This document shows positions 47,065 to 55,298 of a stretch of DNA of 64,000 bases, piece by piece. The translations under genes and the position numbers were made by a program. The notes beneath the pieces are model-generated. The model worked only from the letters and a program-made list of their open reading frames with translations. It made no database searches and was not told the origin of the DNA. How positions within the stretch are numbered: the first letter of the stretch is position 1; each line of letters begins with the position of its first letter. The DNA is taken from the NCBI GenBank assembly GCA_020851795.1, contig JADZCA010000063.1, forward strand, positions 1 to 64,000. The letters run 5' to 3'. This stretch comes from Planctomycetota bacterium. GTDB taxonomy: Bacteria; Planctomycetota; PLA2; JAEUHO01.

Positions 47065-47188
47065 CGCCCTTCGGACGCGCGCGGGGGCCGCCGGCTTCCC
47101 GCGTTGGGCCCGCCGTCGCCCCGGGGCCCGCGTCGTCCACCGTTCCCCACGCTCGTCGGGCGGACGGGCTGCGCGACCGGCGCGCCCG

Positions 47189-47668
47189 TCAGTCTTCCAT
47201 GTCGAGGCGGCGGCCTTCCTCGACGCGGCCGAGCGCGATGCCGATCGAGAGGCAGAGCAGGCCGGTGCTCGCCAGCAGGGGGAGGTGCGTCTTGCCCGCG
47301 ACCGCGGTCGCCGCGACCCCGCACACCGCGTAGATCAGGCCCGCGGTGTAGTCGAGCGGGCGCACGACGAGCCACAGCAGGCCGAGCGGCACCCCGAAGC
47401 CGAGGAACGTGAGCCACGTGCGCGGGTTGCCGCCGACAAAGGCCCAGCCGACGAGCGCGAAGCCGAGCGGCGTCAGCACGAGGGCGCGGAACGCCCGCTT
47501 CCTCCCGCGCGGGCCGAACCAGGAGAAGCGCCGCGCCTCGTCGAGGCGGCGCGCGTGGAGGCGCTTGGCCTCGTCGGCGCCCATGACGTCCCAGCGACGC
47601 TCGAGCGGGGCGTCCACCGAGATCGAGGGCAGCCGCTTCGGCTTGAACTTGCCGGGGCCGTCGCTCAT
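47189..47668 (-). CDS. Small membrane protein of unknown function
   Basis: A 159-residue protein: a charged N-terminus of about 60 residues (KRLHARRLDEARRF) and four hydrophobic segments from about 62 to 145, with a charged tail ending RLDMED. Not recognised. Its ATG overlaps the TGA of the upstream lyase-B3/B4 fusion gene by four bases (ATGA), so the two are co-translated. Bases 47065-47188 downstream hold nothing clear. Confidence 0.6.
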   Translation of the reverse strand: MSDGPGKFKPKRLPSISVDAPLERRWDVMGADEAKRLHARRLDEARRFSWFGPRGRKRAFRALVLTPLGFALVGWAFVGGNPRTWLTFLGFGVPLGLLWLVVRPLDYTAGLIYAVCGVAATAVAGKTHLPLLASTGLLCLSIGIALGRVEEGRRLDMED

Positions 47669-48840
47669 CGGACGACCCTCCGCGCGACCTCGCGCCCGCC
47701 GCAGTGCGCGACGACGGCCGCCGAGGCCGCGTCGAGGAAGCGGTCCACCGTCGCGACGTCGAGCGTGGTCGGCAGGTAGAGCACGACGAGCGCCCGCGTG
47801 GTGCCGTGGCCGACGCTCGTGCGCAGCGCGTCGGCGGTCGGGTTGCCGAAGGGCCCGTCATGGTCCACGAGGACGGGACGGCCCTCGACGCTGACCCGGC
47901 CGCGGCCGATGCCCTCGTAGCCCTCGCCCGGCGCGCCGCGGCGCAGCACGACCGGCGCGGAGAGCCGCGCGCGGTCGTAGACGCCGAAGGGCACCAGCGT
48001 GCGCAGCGAGCAGAGGTTCATCGCGTCCACGAGGTTGTTGACGCGGTAGAGCGGCTTGCCCTGCAGCACGCGGCGCAGCAGCGCCTCGCTCGCGGGGCGG
48101 GTCTTGGTGGGGTCGAGCCCGAGCGCGCGGTAGAGCGCGCGCACCGGCGCGAGGCCGGGGACGTCGCCCGGCGACGCCGCGCTCCCCCACTGCGTGCGCA
48201 GGTCGGCGACGAGCCGCTCGCCCTCGTCGCGCAGCGCGTCGTCGCTCTCGCCGACCGTGAGGCCGTCGAGCGCGAGGCAGGCGAGCACGAGGCGGCCGCG
48301 CAGGCCCTCGGCGACGGTGACGGAGAACTCGTCGCCGAGGTCGAGGCCCGGCGTCGGCGCACCGAACTCGTCGGGCGTCATCAGCCGCAGGCTCTCCGCG
48401 CCGAAGGCGTCGGCGACGCTCGAGCGGTCCACGCGGTCGGCGGGCCCGACGACCTCGGTGGCCTCGAGGATCGTGCCGTCGGCGAGCGGCACGGGGCCCG
48501 CGTGCCACACGCCGGCCTCGAGCACGACGCCGGTGCCCGCGACGACGCGGAACGCGACCGCGGGCCCCGTCGGCGCGTCGCCCGACCCCGCGACGACGAG
48601 CAGGAAGCCCGCGTCGCTCATCGGCACGAGCAGCCGCCGCGCGTCGGCGAAGCGCTGCAGCGCCTGCACGCGCCGCGGCCGCGTCTCGCGCGGCTCGAGC
48701 GCGACGAGCACCGACGCCGAGCGCCGCCCCACGCGCACGCGCTCGCCCGGCGCGAGCACGCGGCCGTACGGCGCGAACGCCTCCGGCGTGACCGGGCGCG
48801 CCGAGAGCACGAGATCGCCACCGACGGGGATCGAGGGCAT
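47665..48840 (-). CDS. Fusion of ureidoglycolate-lyase-like and B3/B4 tRNA-editing-like domains
   Basis: A 391-residue cytoplasmic protein with two recognisable parts. Residues 1-165 resemble ureidoglycolate lyase (AllA), a cupin of purine degradation: VTPEAFAPYGRVLAPGE, RPRRVQALQRF and VFxAGVWHAGP, the metal-site region. Residues 190-391 resemble the B3/B4 domain of phenylalanyl-tRNA synthetase beta, used for editing or binding (LYRVNNLVDAMNLCSL, TRALVVLYLP). Free B3/B4 proteins exist, but joining to an AllA-type cupin is not one I know. ATG 48840 has a TAGAGT box seven bases upstream and no Shine-Dalgarno. The gene overlaps the next membrane protein by four bases. Confidence 0.72.
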   Translation of the reverse strand: MPSIPVGGDLVLSARPVTPEAFAPYGRVLAPGERVRVGRRSASVLVALEPRETRPRRVQALQRFADARRLLVPMSDAGFLLVVAGSGDAPTGPAVAFRVVAGTGVVLEAGVWHAGPVPLADGTILEATEVVGPADRVDRSSVADAFGAESLRLMTPDEFGAPTPGLDLGDEFSVTVAEGLRGRLVLACLALDGLTVGESDDALRDEGERLVADLRTQWGSAASPGDVPGLAPVRALYRALGLDPTKTRPASEALLRRVLQGKPLYRVNNLVDAMNLCSLRTLVPFGVYDRARLSAPVVLRRGAPGEGYEGIGRGRVSVEGRPVLVDHDGPFGNPTADALRTSVGHGTTRALVVLYLPTTLDVATVDRFLDAASAAVVAHCGGREVARRVVR

Positions 48841-48847
48841 CGGAGGC

Positions 48848-48853
48848 ACTCTA
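48848..48853 (-). promoter_or_regulatory. TAGAGT -10 box, leaderless fusion gene
   Basis: On the minus strand TAGAGT ends seven bases before ATG 48840, with no ribosome-binding site. The 18-bp hairpin at 48860-48899 covers the -35 position. Confidence 0.5.
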
Positions 48854-48859
48854 GCCCCG

Positions 48860-48899
48860 GGAGCGGATCCCGACCGGAGGACCGGTCGGGATCCGCTCC
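48860..48899. other. 18-bp perfect hairpin between divergent genes
   Basis: 48860-48877 pairs perfectly with 48882-48899 around a four-base loop (AGGA). It is the longest perfect stem in the window. Being between divergent genes, it is not a simple terminator; an operator or a transcript from the purine tract are possibilities. Confidence 0.7.
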
Positions 48900-49400
48900 G
48901 ATGGGGCGGAATGGAGGCAGAGGGAAGGGGCGGAGGAAAGGGGCCGGCGGAGGCAGAGGAAACGGAGACGGAGGCAGAGCCAGGGCGCAGAGGAAGCCGA
49001 AAGGAGACGGACCGGAGCGGAAGGCGGACGGGGCCCGGAGCGGACGAGACAGAGAGAGCGCGCGAGCGAAAGAAGGACGCGGCAAGCGCGGAGCGCGAAC
49101 CGGAGCGGGGTGCACGGCGGAGACGCGGAAGGAGGGTGAGGGAGGCGACCGACCGACCGGACGGATGGGACGACCGGAGGGGACCGGGGCACGAAGCCGT
49201 GGCGGGCCGAGCGAAGAGCGGAGCACGGAGGGGGTCGGCGCAGGTCGAGGGCACGACGCGGGCCCCGGGGCGGGAACGGACCGGAGGAACGGAGGGGCGA
49301 AGGACCCGGAGACGAGCGGGAGGGCCGCGGCGGGCGGAGGCGGCACGCGCGGCCCCGGGCTCCGCGAAAGACGCGGGGCCCGTCGGCGCTCGTGAGGGCG
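48900..49400. other. About 500 bases of purine-rich noncoding DNA
   Basis: The plus strand of this stretch is dominated by G and A (runs of GGA, GAGG, GCAGAGG), unlike the GC-balanced surroundings. No gene is convincing on either strand: open frames are low-complexity Arg/Gly/Glu or Pro/Ser. It separates the fusion gene from the CHAT gene. Confidence 0.6.
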
Positions 49401-49406
49401 AATCCG

Positions 49407-49412
49407 TATGCT
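49407..49412 (+). promoter_or_regulatory. TATGCT -10 box, leaderless CHAT gene
   Basis: TATGCT ends seven bases before ATG 49420; an in-frame ATG inside the box itself is unlikely to be used. Confidence 0.5.
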
Positions 49413-49419
49413 CTCCCCC

Positions 49420-52400
49420 ATGCGTCTCCTCCCTTGGGTCGGGGTCGTGGTGTTCCTCGGGCTCGGCGCCCGCGGCGTGACGGCGGCGCCCGACGACAAG
49501 CCCGCGAAGCCGGACCCGCTCGCGACGGCGGTCACCGCCGTCGAGTTGGCGACGCCGGGCGACACGGCCGCACTGCGCGCCGCGCTCGGCGGCAACGACC
49601 CGTGGGTCGTGGTGGACGCCCTCCACGCGAAGGACCGCGTGGACCGCGCCGTCGCGCTCGCCGACGCCTACGACGGGCCCGACGCGACGTCGCTGCGCGC
49701 GTACGCGACGCGTCGATGGGCCGAGCCGTCGGGCTATCGCGCGCGTCTCGAGGACGCGCCGCAGGCGACGGACGGCCCCGAGGCCGCGGCGGCGCGGGCC
49801 GAAGCGCTCGACGGCGGCGAGGCGCTCCCCGACGGCGTGCTCAAGGTGCGATGGCTCCTCGCCCGCGGCGACGCGCTGCTCCGGGCGGGCCGCGCCCGCG
49901 ACGCGGTGACCACGGCGCGAGACGCGGCGTCGCTGGCGGAGCGCCTCGGTTGGACGAAGGCGGCCTTGTCGGGGTACGGCCTCGTGGGCCGTGCCTCGCG
50001 GGAGGCGCTCGACCTCGACGGCGCGGCGACGGCGTGGGCACGCGCGGCCGACCTGCTGCGCGCGCAAGGAGACGACGTGGGGCGCGCGCGCCAGCTGGCC
50101 AACGTCGCGCTGGCCTACCGCCGCCTCGGCGACGTCACGCGCGCCGTCACGGTGTACCGCGACGCCCTCGAGGCGCTCGGCGCGCCCGCGACCGGCACGC
50201 CGCCGCCGCCCGACGCGGCGCAGCGCGTGTCGGTGCGCGTGGCGGTGCTCCTCGACCGCGCCATCGCGGAGGGCACCGGCGGGCTCTTCGCCCGCGCGTT
50301 CGAGGACGTCTCGACGGCCATGGCGGCCCTCGACGCGCCCGACGCCGCGGAGATCGAGCCCCGCGCGAGGGCGCTCGCGCGCGTGCGCGCCCACGGGACG
50401 CTCGCGACGCTCTTGCAGCGGCTCGGCGACGTGACCCGCGCCCGCGCCAACGCCGAGACGGCGCTCGCCGTGCTCGACGACGAGGCCACCTGGAAGGAGC
50501 CGGTCCCTGCGGCGCCCGCGGAAGCGCGCAACCTCCAGCGCGCCGTGACGCGCGGCACGCTCGCGGTCTGCGACCTCCTCGACGCCGACTACGAGAAGGC
50601 GGACGCCGAGTTCGGCGCGCTCCGCGAGACGTTCCTCGAGCTCGCCGACCTCCGCCAGTCCGCGCGGGCGCACCAGAACCGCGGCGAGGTCGCGCTGCGC
50701 CGCGGCAAGTGGCTCGCGGCCCGCGCGTACTCCGGCGAGGCCGCCGCGACGCTCGAGGAGGTGCACGACGCGGAGGGCGCGCTCCTGGCGCGCGGGAACC
50801 AGGCCGAGGCGATGGCGCGGCTGGGCGAGCGCGACGCCGCCGAGCGCCTGCACGAGGACGTGCTCGAGAAGGCGGCGCGGCTGGGGCTCTCGTCGATCGT
50901 GCTCGAGCAGTGCGTGCGGCTGGCGCGCCTGCGGCTGTCGCTCGGTCGCGCCGCCGACGCGATCAAGGCCGTCGAGCGCGGCGGGACCGTGCTCACCGGC
51001 ACCTTCGGCGGCCTGCCCGACGCCGACCGCGTCGGCGCGCGCGGGCTCTTCGCCGACCTGTTCGCGGTGGGCATGCAGGTCGCGGCGTCGGAGGGCGACG
51101 ACGCGCGGTTCTTCCGCTACCTCGAGTCCGACCGCGCGGGCGCGCTGGTGGACGGGCTCTCGCGCGCCTACGTGACCGCGAGGACGTCGGACCCCGCGCT
51201 CGAGCGCGAGGCCCGCGACTCGGCGCGGCGGCTCGCGGTGCTGCGCGCGCAGCGCAACGCCGAGGCCGAGCGTCTGGCGACCGTGTCGCCGGCCCCGCTG
51301 CGCCTCGACGCCGTCGGCGCGGTGCTCGGCCCGCTCGACCGCGCGGTGAAGGAGGCGCGGGCGCAGCACGCCGAGGTGCTGCGCGAGATCCAGCGCCGCC
51401 AGCGCCTCGCGGCGCAGCCGCGCTACCCGCAGCCCGACGTGCTCGCCGACGCGATGCGCGGGCTCGGGCCGCACGAGGCCTACGTCGCCTACACGACGGT
51501 GGGCGCCGACGCGGTCGCGCTCGTGGTCACGCACGACGCGGTGCGCCGCGTGACGCTCGGCCGCGCGACGGCGGTCGCCGCGCTCGACGAGGTCGAAGCG
51601 TGGGGCACCCCCGCGGGCACGCCCGAGGAGGCCCTGGCCACGGCCGCCGCGGCGACGAAGGACGCGCACGCGCTCGTCTGGGCGCCCGTCGAGGCGGCGC
51701 TGCCGGCCGCGGTCGAGCGCGTCTACGTCTCGCCCGACGCCGCGCTGCGCCGCGTGCCGTTCGGCGCGCTCGCCGAGCTCGGCCGCGGCGTGCGCGTCGC
51801 GTACGCGCCGTCGGCGACGGTGCTGCGGCTGCTGCGCGAGGACGGCGTGCGGCGCGGGGAGCGTGTGCTCGCCTTCGGCGTCTCGAGCTACGGCGGGTCG
51901 CCGCGCGTGCCGTCGCTGCTGCGGGCGCGCGACGGCTCGGCGCTCTCCGACCTGCCGCGCGCCGCGGCAGAGGCGAAGGCGATCGGCGACGAGCCGTTCG
52001 TCTTCGTGGACGACGACGCGACCGAGACCCGGTTCCGCACGCTCGCCAAGGAGGCCCGCCGCTGGAGCGCGGCGCACTTCTCGTGCCACGGGCGCGTGGA
52101 CCTGCTCACGCCGAGCCTCTCCTCGATCGCGCTCCGCGCCACGGACGAGGACGACGGCTTCGTCACGGCGCTCGAGCTGCTCGAGAGCGGGCTCGCCGCC
52201 GACGTGGTCACGCTCTCGGCGTGCGACACGGGCTGGGGCAAGGGCCAGGCGGGCGAGGGCATCGTGTCGCTGGCCCGAGCGTTCCTCTTCGCGGGCTCGC
52301 CCCGCGTCGTCGCGACGCTCTGGCCCGTCGAGGACTCGGCGGCCGACCTCTTCATGCGGGCGTTCCACGCCGCGTGGAAGCAGGGCCGCGACGCCGAGGC

Positions 52401-52518
52401 CTCGATGAAGGCGGGCGTGGACGCGGTGCGGGCGAGCCCGCAGCACCTCCACCCCAAGCACTGGGCCGGCTGGGTCCTCTGGGGCGTCGCGACCGACGGC
52501 GCGCCCGGGGGGCCTTGA
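49420..52518 (+). CDS. Secreted TPR-CHAT caspase-like protease
   Basis: A 1032-residue exported protein. Residues 1-22 are a signal peptide ending GVTAA. About residues 60-520 are TPR-like helices (RARQLANVALAYRRLGDVTR; RGEVALRRGKWLAARAY). A coiled segment precedes the C-terminal CHAT domain, a clan-CD caspase relative, from about residue 690. Catalytic His890 is in AHFSCHGRV and Cys935 in VTLSACDTGWGKG; the end has PRVVATLWPVEDSAADLF and HPKHWAGWVLWG, typical CHAT closure. ATG 49420 opens the signal peptide. Two more plus-strand genes follow, the last another clan-CD protease. Confidence 0.92.
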   Translation: MRLLPWVGVVVFLGLGARGVTAAPDDKPAKPDPLATAVTAVELATPGDTAALRAALGGNDPWVVVDALHAKDRVDRAVALADAYDGPDATSLRAYATRRWAEPSGYRARLEDAPQATDGPEAAAARAEALDGGEALPDGVLKVRWLLARGDALLRAGRARDAVTTARDAASLAERLGWTKAALSGYGLVGRASREALDLDGAATAWARAADLLRAQGDDVGRARQLANVALAYRRLGDVTRAVTVYRDALEALGAPATGTPPPPDAAQRVSVRVAVLLDRAIAEGTGGLFARAFEDVSTAMAALDAPDAAEIEPRARALARVRAHGTLATLLQRLGDVTRARANAETALAVLDDEATWKEPVPAAPAEARNLQRAVTRGTLAVCDLLDADYEKADAEFGALRETFLELADLRQSARAHQNRGEVALRRGKWLAARAYSGEAAATLEEVHDAEGALLARGNQAEAMARLGERDAAERLHEDVLEKAARLGLSSIVLEQCVRLARLRLSLGRAADAIKAVERGGTVLTGTFGGLPDADRVGARGLFADLFAVGMQVAASEGDDARFFRYLESDRAGALVDGLSRAYVTARTSDPALEREARDSARRLAVLRAQRNAEAERLATVSPAPLRLDAVGAVLGPLDRAVKEARAQHAEVLREIQRRQRLAAQPRYPQPDVLADAMRGLGPHEAYVAYTTVGADAVALVVTHDAVRRVTLGRATAVAALDEVEAWGTPAGTPEEALATAAAATKDAHALVWAPVEAALPAAVERVYVSPDAALRRVPFGALAELGRGVRVAYAPSATVLRLLREDGVRRGERVLAFGVSSYGGSPRVPSLLRARDGSALSDLPRAAAEAKAIGDEPFVFVDDDATETRFRTLAKEARRWSAAHFSCHGRVDLLTPSLSSIALRATDEDDGFVTALELLESGLAADVVTLSACDTGWGKGQAGEGIVSLARAFLFAGSPRVVATLWPVEDSAADLFMRAFHAAWKQGRDAEASMKAGVDAVRASPQHLHPKHWAGWVLWGVATDGAPGGP

Positions 52519-52538
52519 TCCGGCGGATCGTCGAGACG

Positions 52539-52544
52539 TACAGT
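52539..52544 (+). promoter_or_regulatory. TACAGT -10 box before the 148-residue gene
   Basis: TACAGT lies 31 bases before ATG 52576, which also has a strong AGGGGGG ribosome-binding site. This gives the small gene its own promoter in the CHAT-protease cluster. Confidence 0.4.
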
Positions 52545-52575
52545 CCTCGGTCACGTTCCTTCCCAGGGGGGTCCC

Positions 52576-53022
52576 ATGGCTGCTACCACGAGTCTCGCGC
52601 CGTCCACGTTCGACGGCTCCACGTTCTTCGACGACGGGGAGGACGTCCGGATCACGGCCGCCACCGTCGAGGGCATCGACGGGAACGGTTCGTTCTCGCT
52701 CGCGGGCGGGCTGGCGTCCGTCCTGCTGCCCGGACAGGGGGTGGTCCAGCCCCCCGCCACGGCGAACAAGAAGCCGGGCGCGGTCGTCGCGACCGTGACC
52801 GTGCGCAAGATCACCGGGGGCAACCCCGTCACCACGACCCTGACGATCGCCGCCGACGCGAACGGCCCGATGATCGGCACGGCGCACGTCACCGTCGCCA
52901 AGCGGCCCGGTACGAACCAGTACCGCGTCCGCATCGTCGGTCAGCACGTGGCGTTCGACGCGAACGGCCGGCCGTTCTTCGACGGCCTCCGGTCGGACTC
53001 GTCGGACATCACCGTCGCCTGA
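52576..53022 (+). CDS. 148-residue orphan protein between two caspase-like proteases
   Basis: A soluble, beta-rich protein with no signal peptide, transmembrane segment or cysteine. It has FDGSTFFDDGEDVRITAATVEG at the start (first 20 cover the strand-turn pattern), a Pro-rich turn in the middle, and repeats the FDG/FFDG motif near the C-terminus (GRPFFDGL). I recognise no family. The strong ribosome-binding site and own -10 box suggest high expression. By position it may be a substrate, inhibitor or structural partner of the neighbouring proteases, which is inference only. Confidence 0.7.
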   Translation: MAATTSLAPSTFDGSTFFDDGEDVRITAATVEGIDGNGSFSLAGGLASVLLPGQGVVQPPATANKKPGAVVATVTVRKITGGNPVTTTLTIAADANGPMIGTAHVTVAKRPGTNQYRVRIVGQHVAFDANGRPFFDGLRSDSSDITVA

Positions 53023-53134
53023 CGCCCACCGCGCGCGGTGCCGCGAAGCCGTCGCCCGGCTCGCGGCGCCGCGCAACGGGCGCGCCCACGGAGCTGCTCG
53101 CCGCGTCGCCCGACGCGCGAGGCCGGGAGGGTCG

Positions 53135-55156
53135 ATGGCGAGGCTGAGGCGTTGGGTCTCCGTAGCGGTGGCCGTGGGGCTGCTCGCGATCCTCGGCGTG
53201 CTCCTCTGGTGGTTCTGGCCGCCCGAGCGGGAACGGCCGTGGCTGGTGCTGTGCTACGTCTGCGCGGACGAGGCGGACTTCTCCGAGCCGTTCTTCCTCG
53301 ACGAGCTGCGGCGGGAAGTGCTCCCGGCCGGCGTCGGCTCCGAGGCGCGCACCGTGCTCCTCGTCGATCGTCACTTCGACGACACGGCGGGCCCGAACGC
53401 GACCGACGCCGACGCCGCCGCCATCGACGGTGAGAGCGCCCCGTACGACAGCCGCCCCGCACGGCTCTACCTCGTCAAGTCCGACGGCGCGCTCGCGGAG
53501 CAGGAGGCCTCCTGGCTCAGCACGACCGCCGACGCCGACATGGGGGCCACCGAGACGCTGCAGTCGTTCGTGCACGACGCGGTCGGACGTTGGGGCGAGA
53601 ACCGGTCCGTCGCGCTCGTGGTCTGCGGGCACGGCTCCGGCACGCAGTTCGTGTGCGAGGACGCGGGCGCGGGAGGGACGCGCCTCGAGCTCGAGCGGCT
53701 GCGGACCGCGCTGGACCGCGCCGACCGACGCCTCGAGCTGGTCGTCTACTACGCGTGCAGCATGGCGACGATGGAGACGTGCCGCTCCACGCCTCACACG
53801 CGCCTCCTCGTCGCGAGCCAGGAGGTCGTGGACGCCGTCATGGGCCTCGACCTCTCGGTGCTCTCGCGCCTCTCCTCGAGCCCGAGGCCCTCCGAGTTCC
53901 CGCCGCAGCTCACCGAGGCGTACTTCGCCGCCAGCCCGGCCCCCGAAGGCGACGAGCCGCCGGTCGCGGACCTCAAGACGCTCTCGACGACGCGGCTCCC
54001 CGCTCGGACGCTGCTCGAACGGTCGCCGCCGACGCTGGCCGCGGTGAACGCGGCGTTCGACGAGCTCTGCTCGCTGCTCAAGCGACGCCTCGACGACGAT
54101 TCGGCGCGCCGGACGACGCGCGAAGCCGTCCTCGCGGCGGCCGCCGCGGCGGAGTCCTTCGGCGCCGACCCGAACTTCACCGGCAGCGCGCGGGTCGTGG
54201 ACCTCTCGGACTTCGCGACCCAGCTCCGCGGCCGCCTCGGAGACGCCGGGGACGTCTGCCGAAGGATCGTGGACGGCATCGCCGACGCCTGCGACTCGCA
54301 GGCCGGCCGCCTGCACCCGCGCGCGCACGGCCTCTCGGTGCTCCTTCCCGGCGAGCTCCAGCCCGGCGACGAGCAGGAGTACCGGGACCTGGGCGTCTGC
54401 TCGGCGTGGCTCGACGTGCTGATCGCGCTCCGACCGCGCGACGACGAGACGGAGCCCGCGCTGTACGCAGCCGAGGTCGCGTCGAGCGACGACGAGCGCG
54501 CGGAGAAGGAGTCGTGGGAGTCCTCTTGGTCCGGGCGCACGCCGTCGGGCGCGTGGTTCGCCGTGCACGCCGCGGCGACCGCGCCCTACGCGACGGTCGT
54601 CCCGCTGCGCCGTGCCGCGGGATCGGCCTCGACGACGTGGAACGGCCGGGTCCCGTGGACGTGGAGCGGGACGTCGAAGGCGCTGTTCGCGTTCACGGGG
54701 GTGCGTTCGATCGACGCCGCGGGCGGCGTCGTCGTCGCCGTCGCGCCTGCCGTGTGCGAGCGTGCGGGCCGCGCGCAGCCGATCGAGGTCGCGCTCGAGT
54801 GGGAGCTGACGCTCTCGCCCGACTCGCTCACGCCCGCGTCGGCCCGGTTCCTCCGTTGCGTGGCCCAGGCGCCGTCCCGCGGGGCGCGCTACGAGTTCCG
54901 GCTCCGCGCGGGCGACCGCCTGCGTCCCGTCCTGCCCTCGCGGCTGCGCGCGAGCGGGGCCTGGAGCCCGGGGGCGGTCTCGACCGCCCCGCCGCTCGTC
55001 GTCTCCCCCAAGGGCGCAGCGTCCCTGCGCCTCGAGCCCGGCGCGCTGCCTCGCGGCTCGTGGCGGGGTGGCGTCCTCTTCTCGTTCGCCCCCGCGCAGG
55101 CCGTCGTCCGCCGCAGCGGCGTGGTCGTGCCGCCGAAGGCGCAAGGACAGCACTGA
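53135..55156 (+). CDS. Membrane-anchored clostripain-like (C11) protease
   Basis: A 673-residue protein. Residues 7-28 are a transmembrane anchor, so the rest faces the periplasm or outside. The clostripain-type core has ALVVCGHGSG with His166 and VVYYACSMATMET with Cys208, the catalytic dyad, where the C11 family normally shows DACLM. Later family blocks are ASQEVVDAVMGLDLS and HGLSVLLPGE. C11 proteases cleave after Arg/Lys. The last 200 residues are beta-rich and not recognised. The start at ATG 53135 has GGGAGG upstream. It follows the orphan gene by 112 bases. Confidence 0.82.
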   Translation: MARLRRWVSVAVAVGLLAILGVLLWWFWPPERERPWLVLCYVCADEADFSEPFFLDELRREVLPAGVGSEARTVLLVDRHFDDTAGPNATDADAAAIDGESAPYDSRPARLYLVKSDGALAEQEASWLSTTADADMGATETLQSFVHDAVGRWGENRSVALVVCGHGSGTQFVCEDAGAGGTRLELERLRTALDRADRRLELVVYYACSMATMETCRSTPHTRLLVASQEVVDAVMGLDLSVLSRLSSSPRPSEFPPQLTEAYFAASPAPEGDEPPVADLKTLSTTRLPARTLLERSPPTLAAVNAAFDELCSLLKRRLDDDSARRTTREAVLAAAAAAESFGADPNFTGSARVVDLSDFATQLRGRLGDAGDVCRRIVDGIADACDSQAGRLHPRAHGLSVLLPGELQPGDEQEYRDLGVCSAWLDVLIALRPRDDETEPALYAAEVASSDDERAEKESWESSWSGRTPSGAWFAVHAAATAPYATVVPLRRAAGSASTTWNGRVPWTWSGTSKALFAFTGVRSIDAAGGVVVAVAPAVCERAGRAQPIEVALEWELTLSPDSLTPASARFLRCVAQAPSRGARYEFRLRAGDRLRPVLPSRLRASGAWSPGAVSTAPPLVVSPKGAASLRLEPGALPRGSWRGGVLFSFAPAQAVVRRSGVVVPPKAQGQH

Positions 55157-55298
55157 CCCCCCGACGACCGCGGAGGGCGTGCGCGCAGGGACGGCTCACG
55201 CGATCGGCCCGAGAGACCGCCGCGCCCCGTGCGAGGGCTCCGCGCCCGCCTCCGACGCCCACGACCCGCCCGCGAGCGCCCCGCGCCGCCCCGCGGCG

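Noticed and set aside
48618..49595. Long open frames on both strands across the purine-rich gap
   Set aside because: They encode Arg/Gly/Glu or Pro/Ser low-complexity sequence and continue into other genes out of frame; high GC makes such open frames common.
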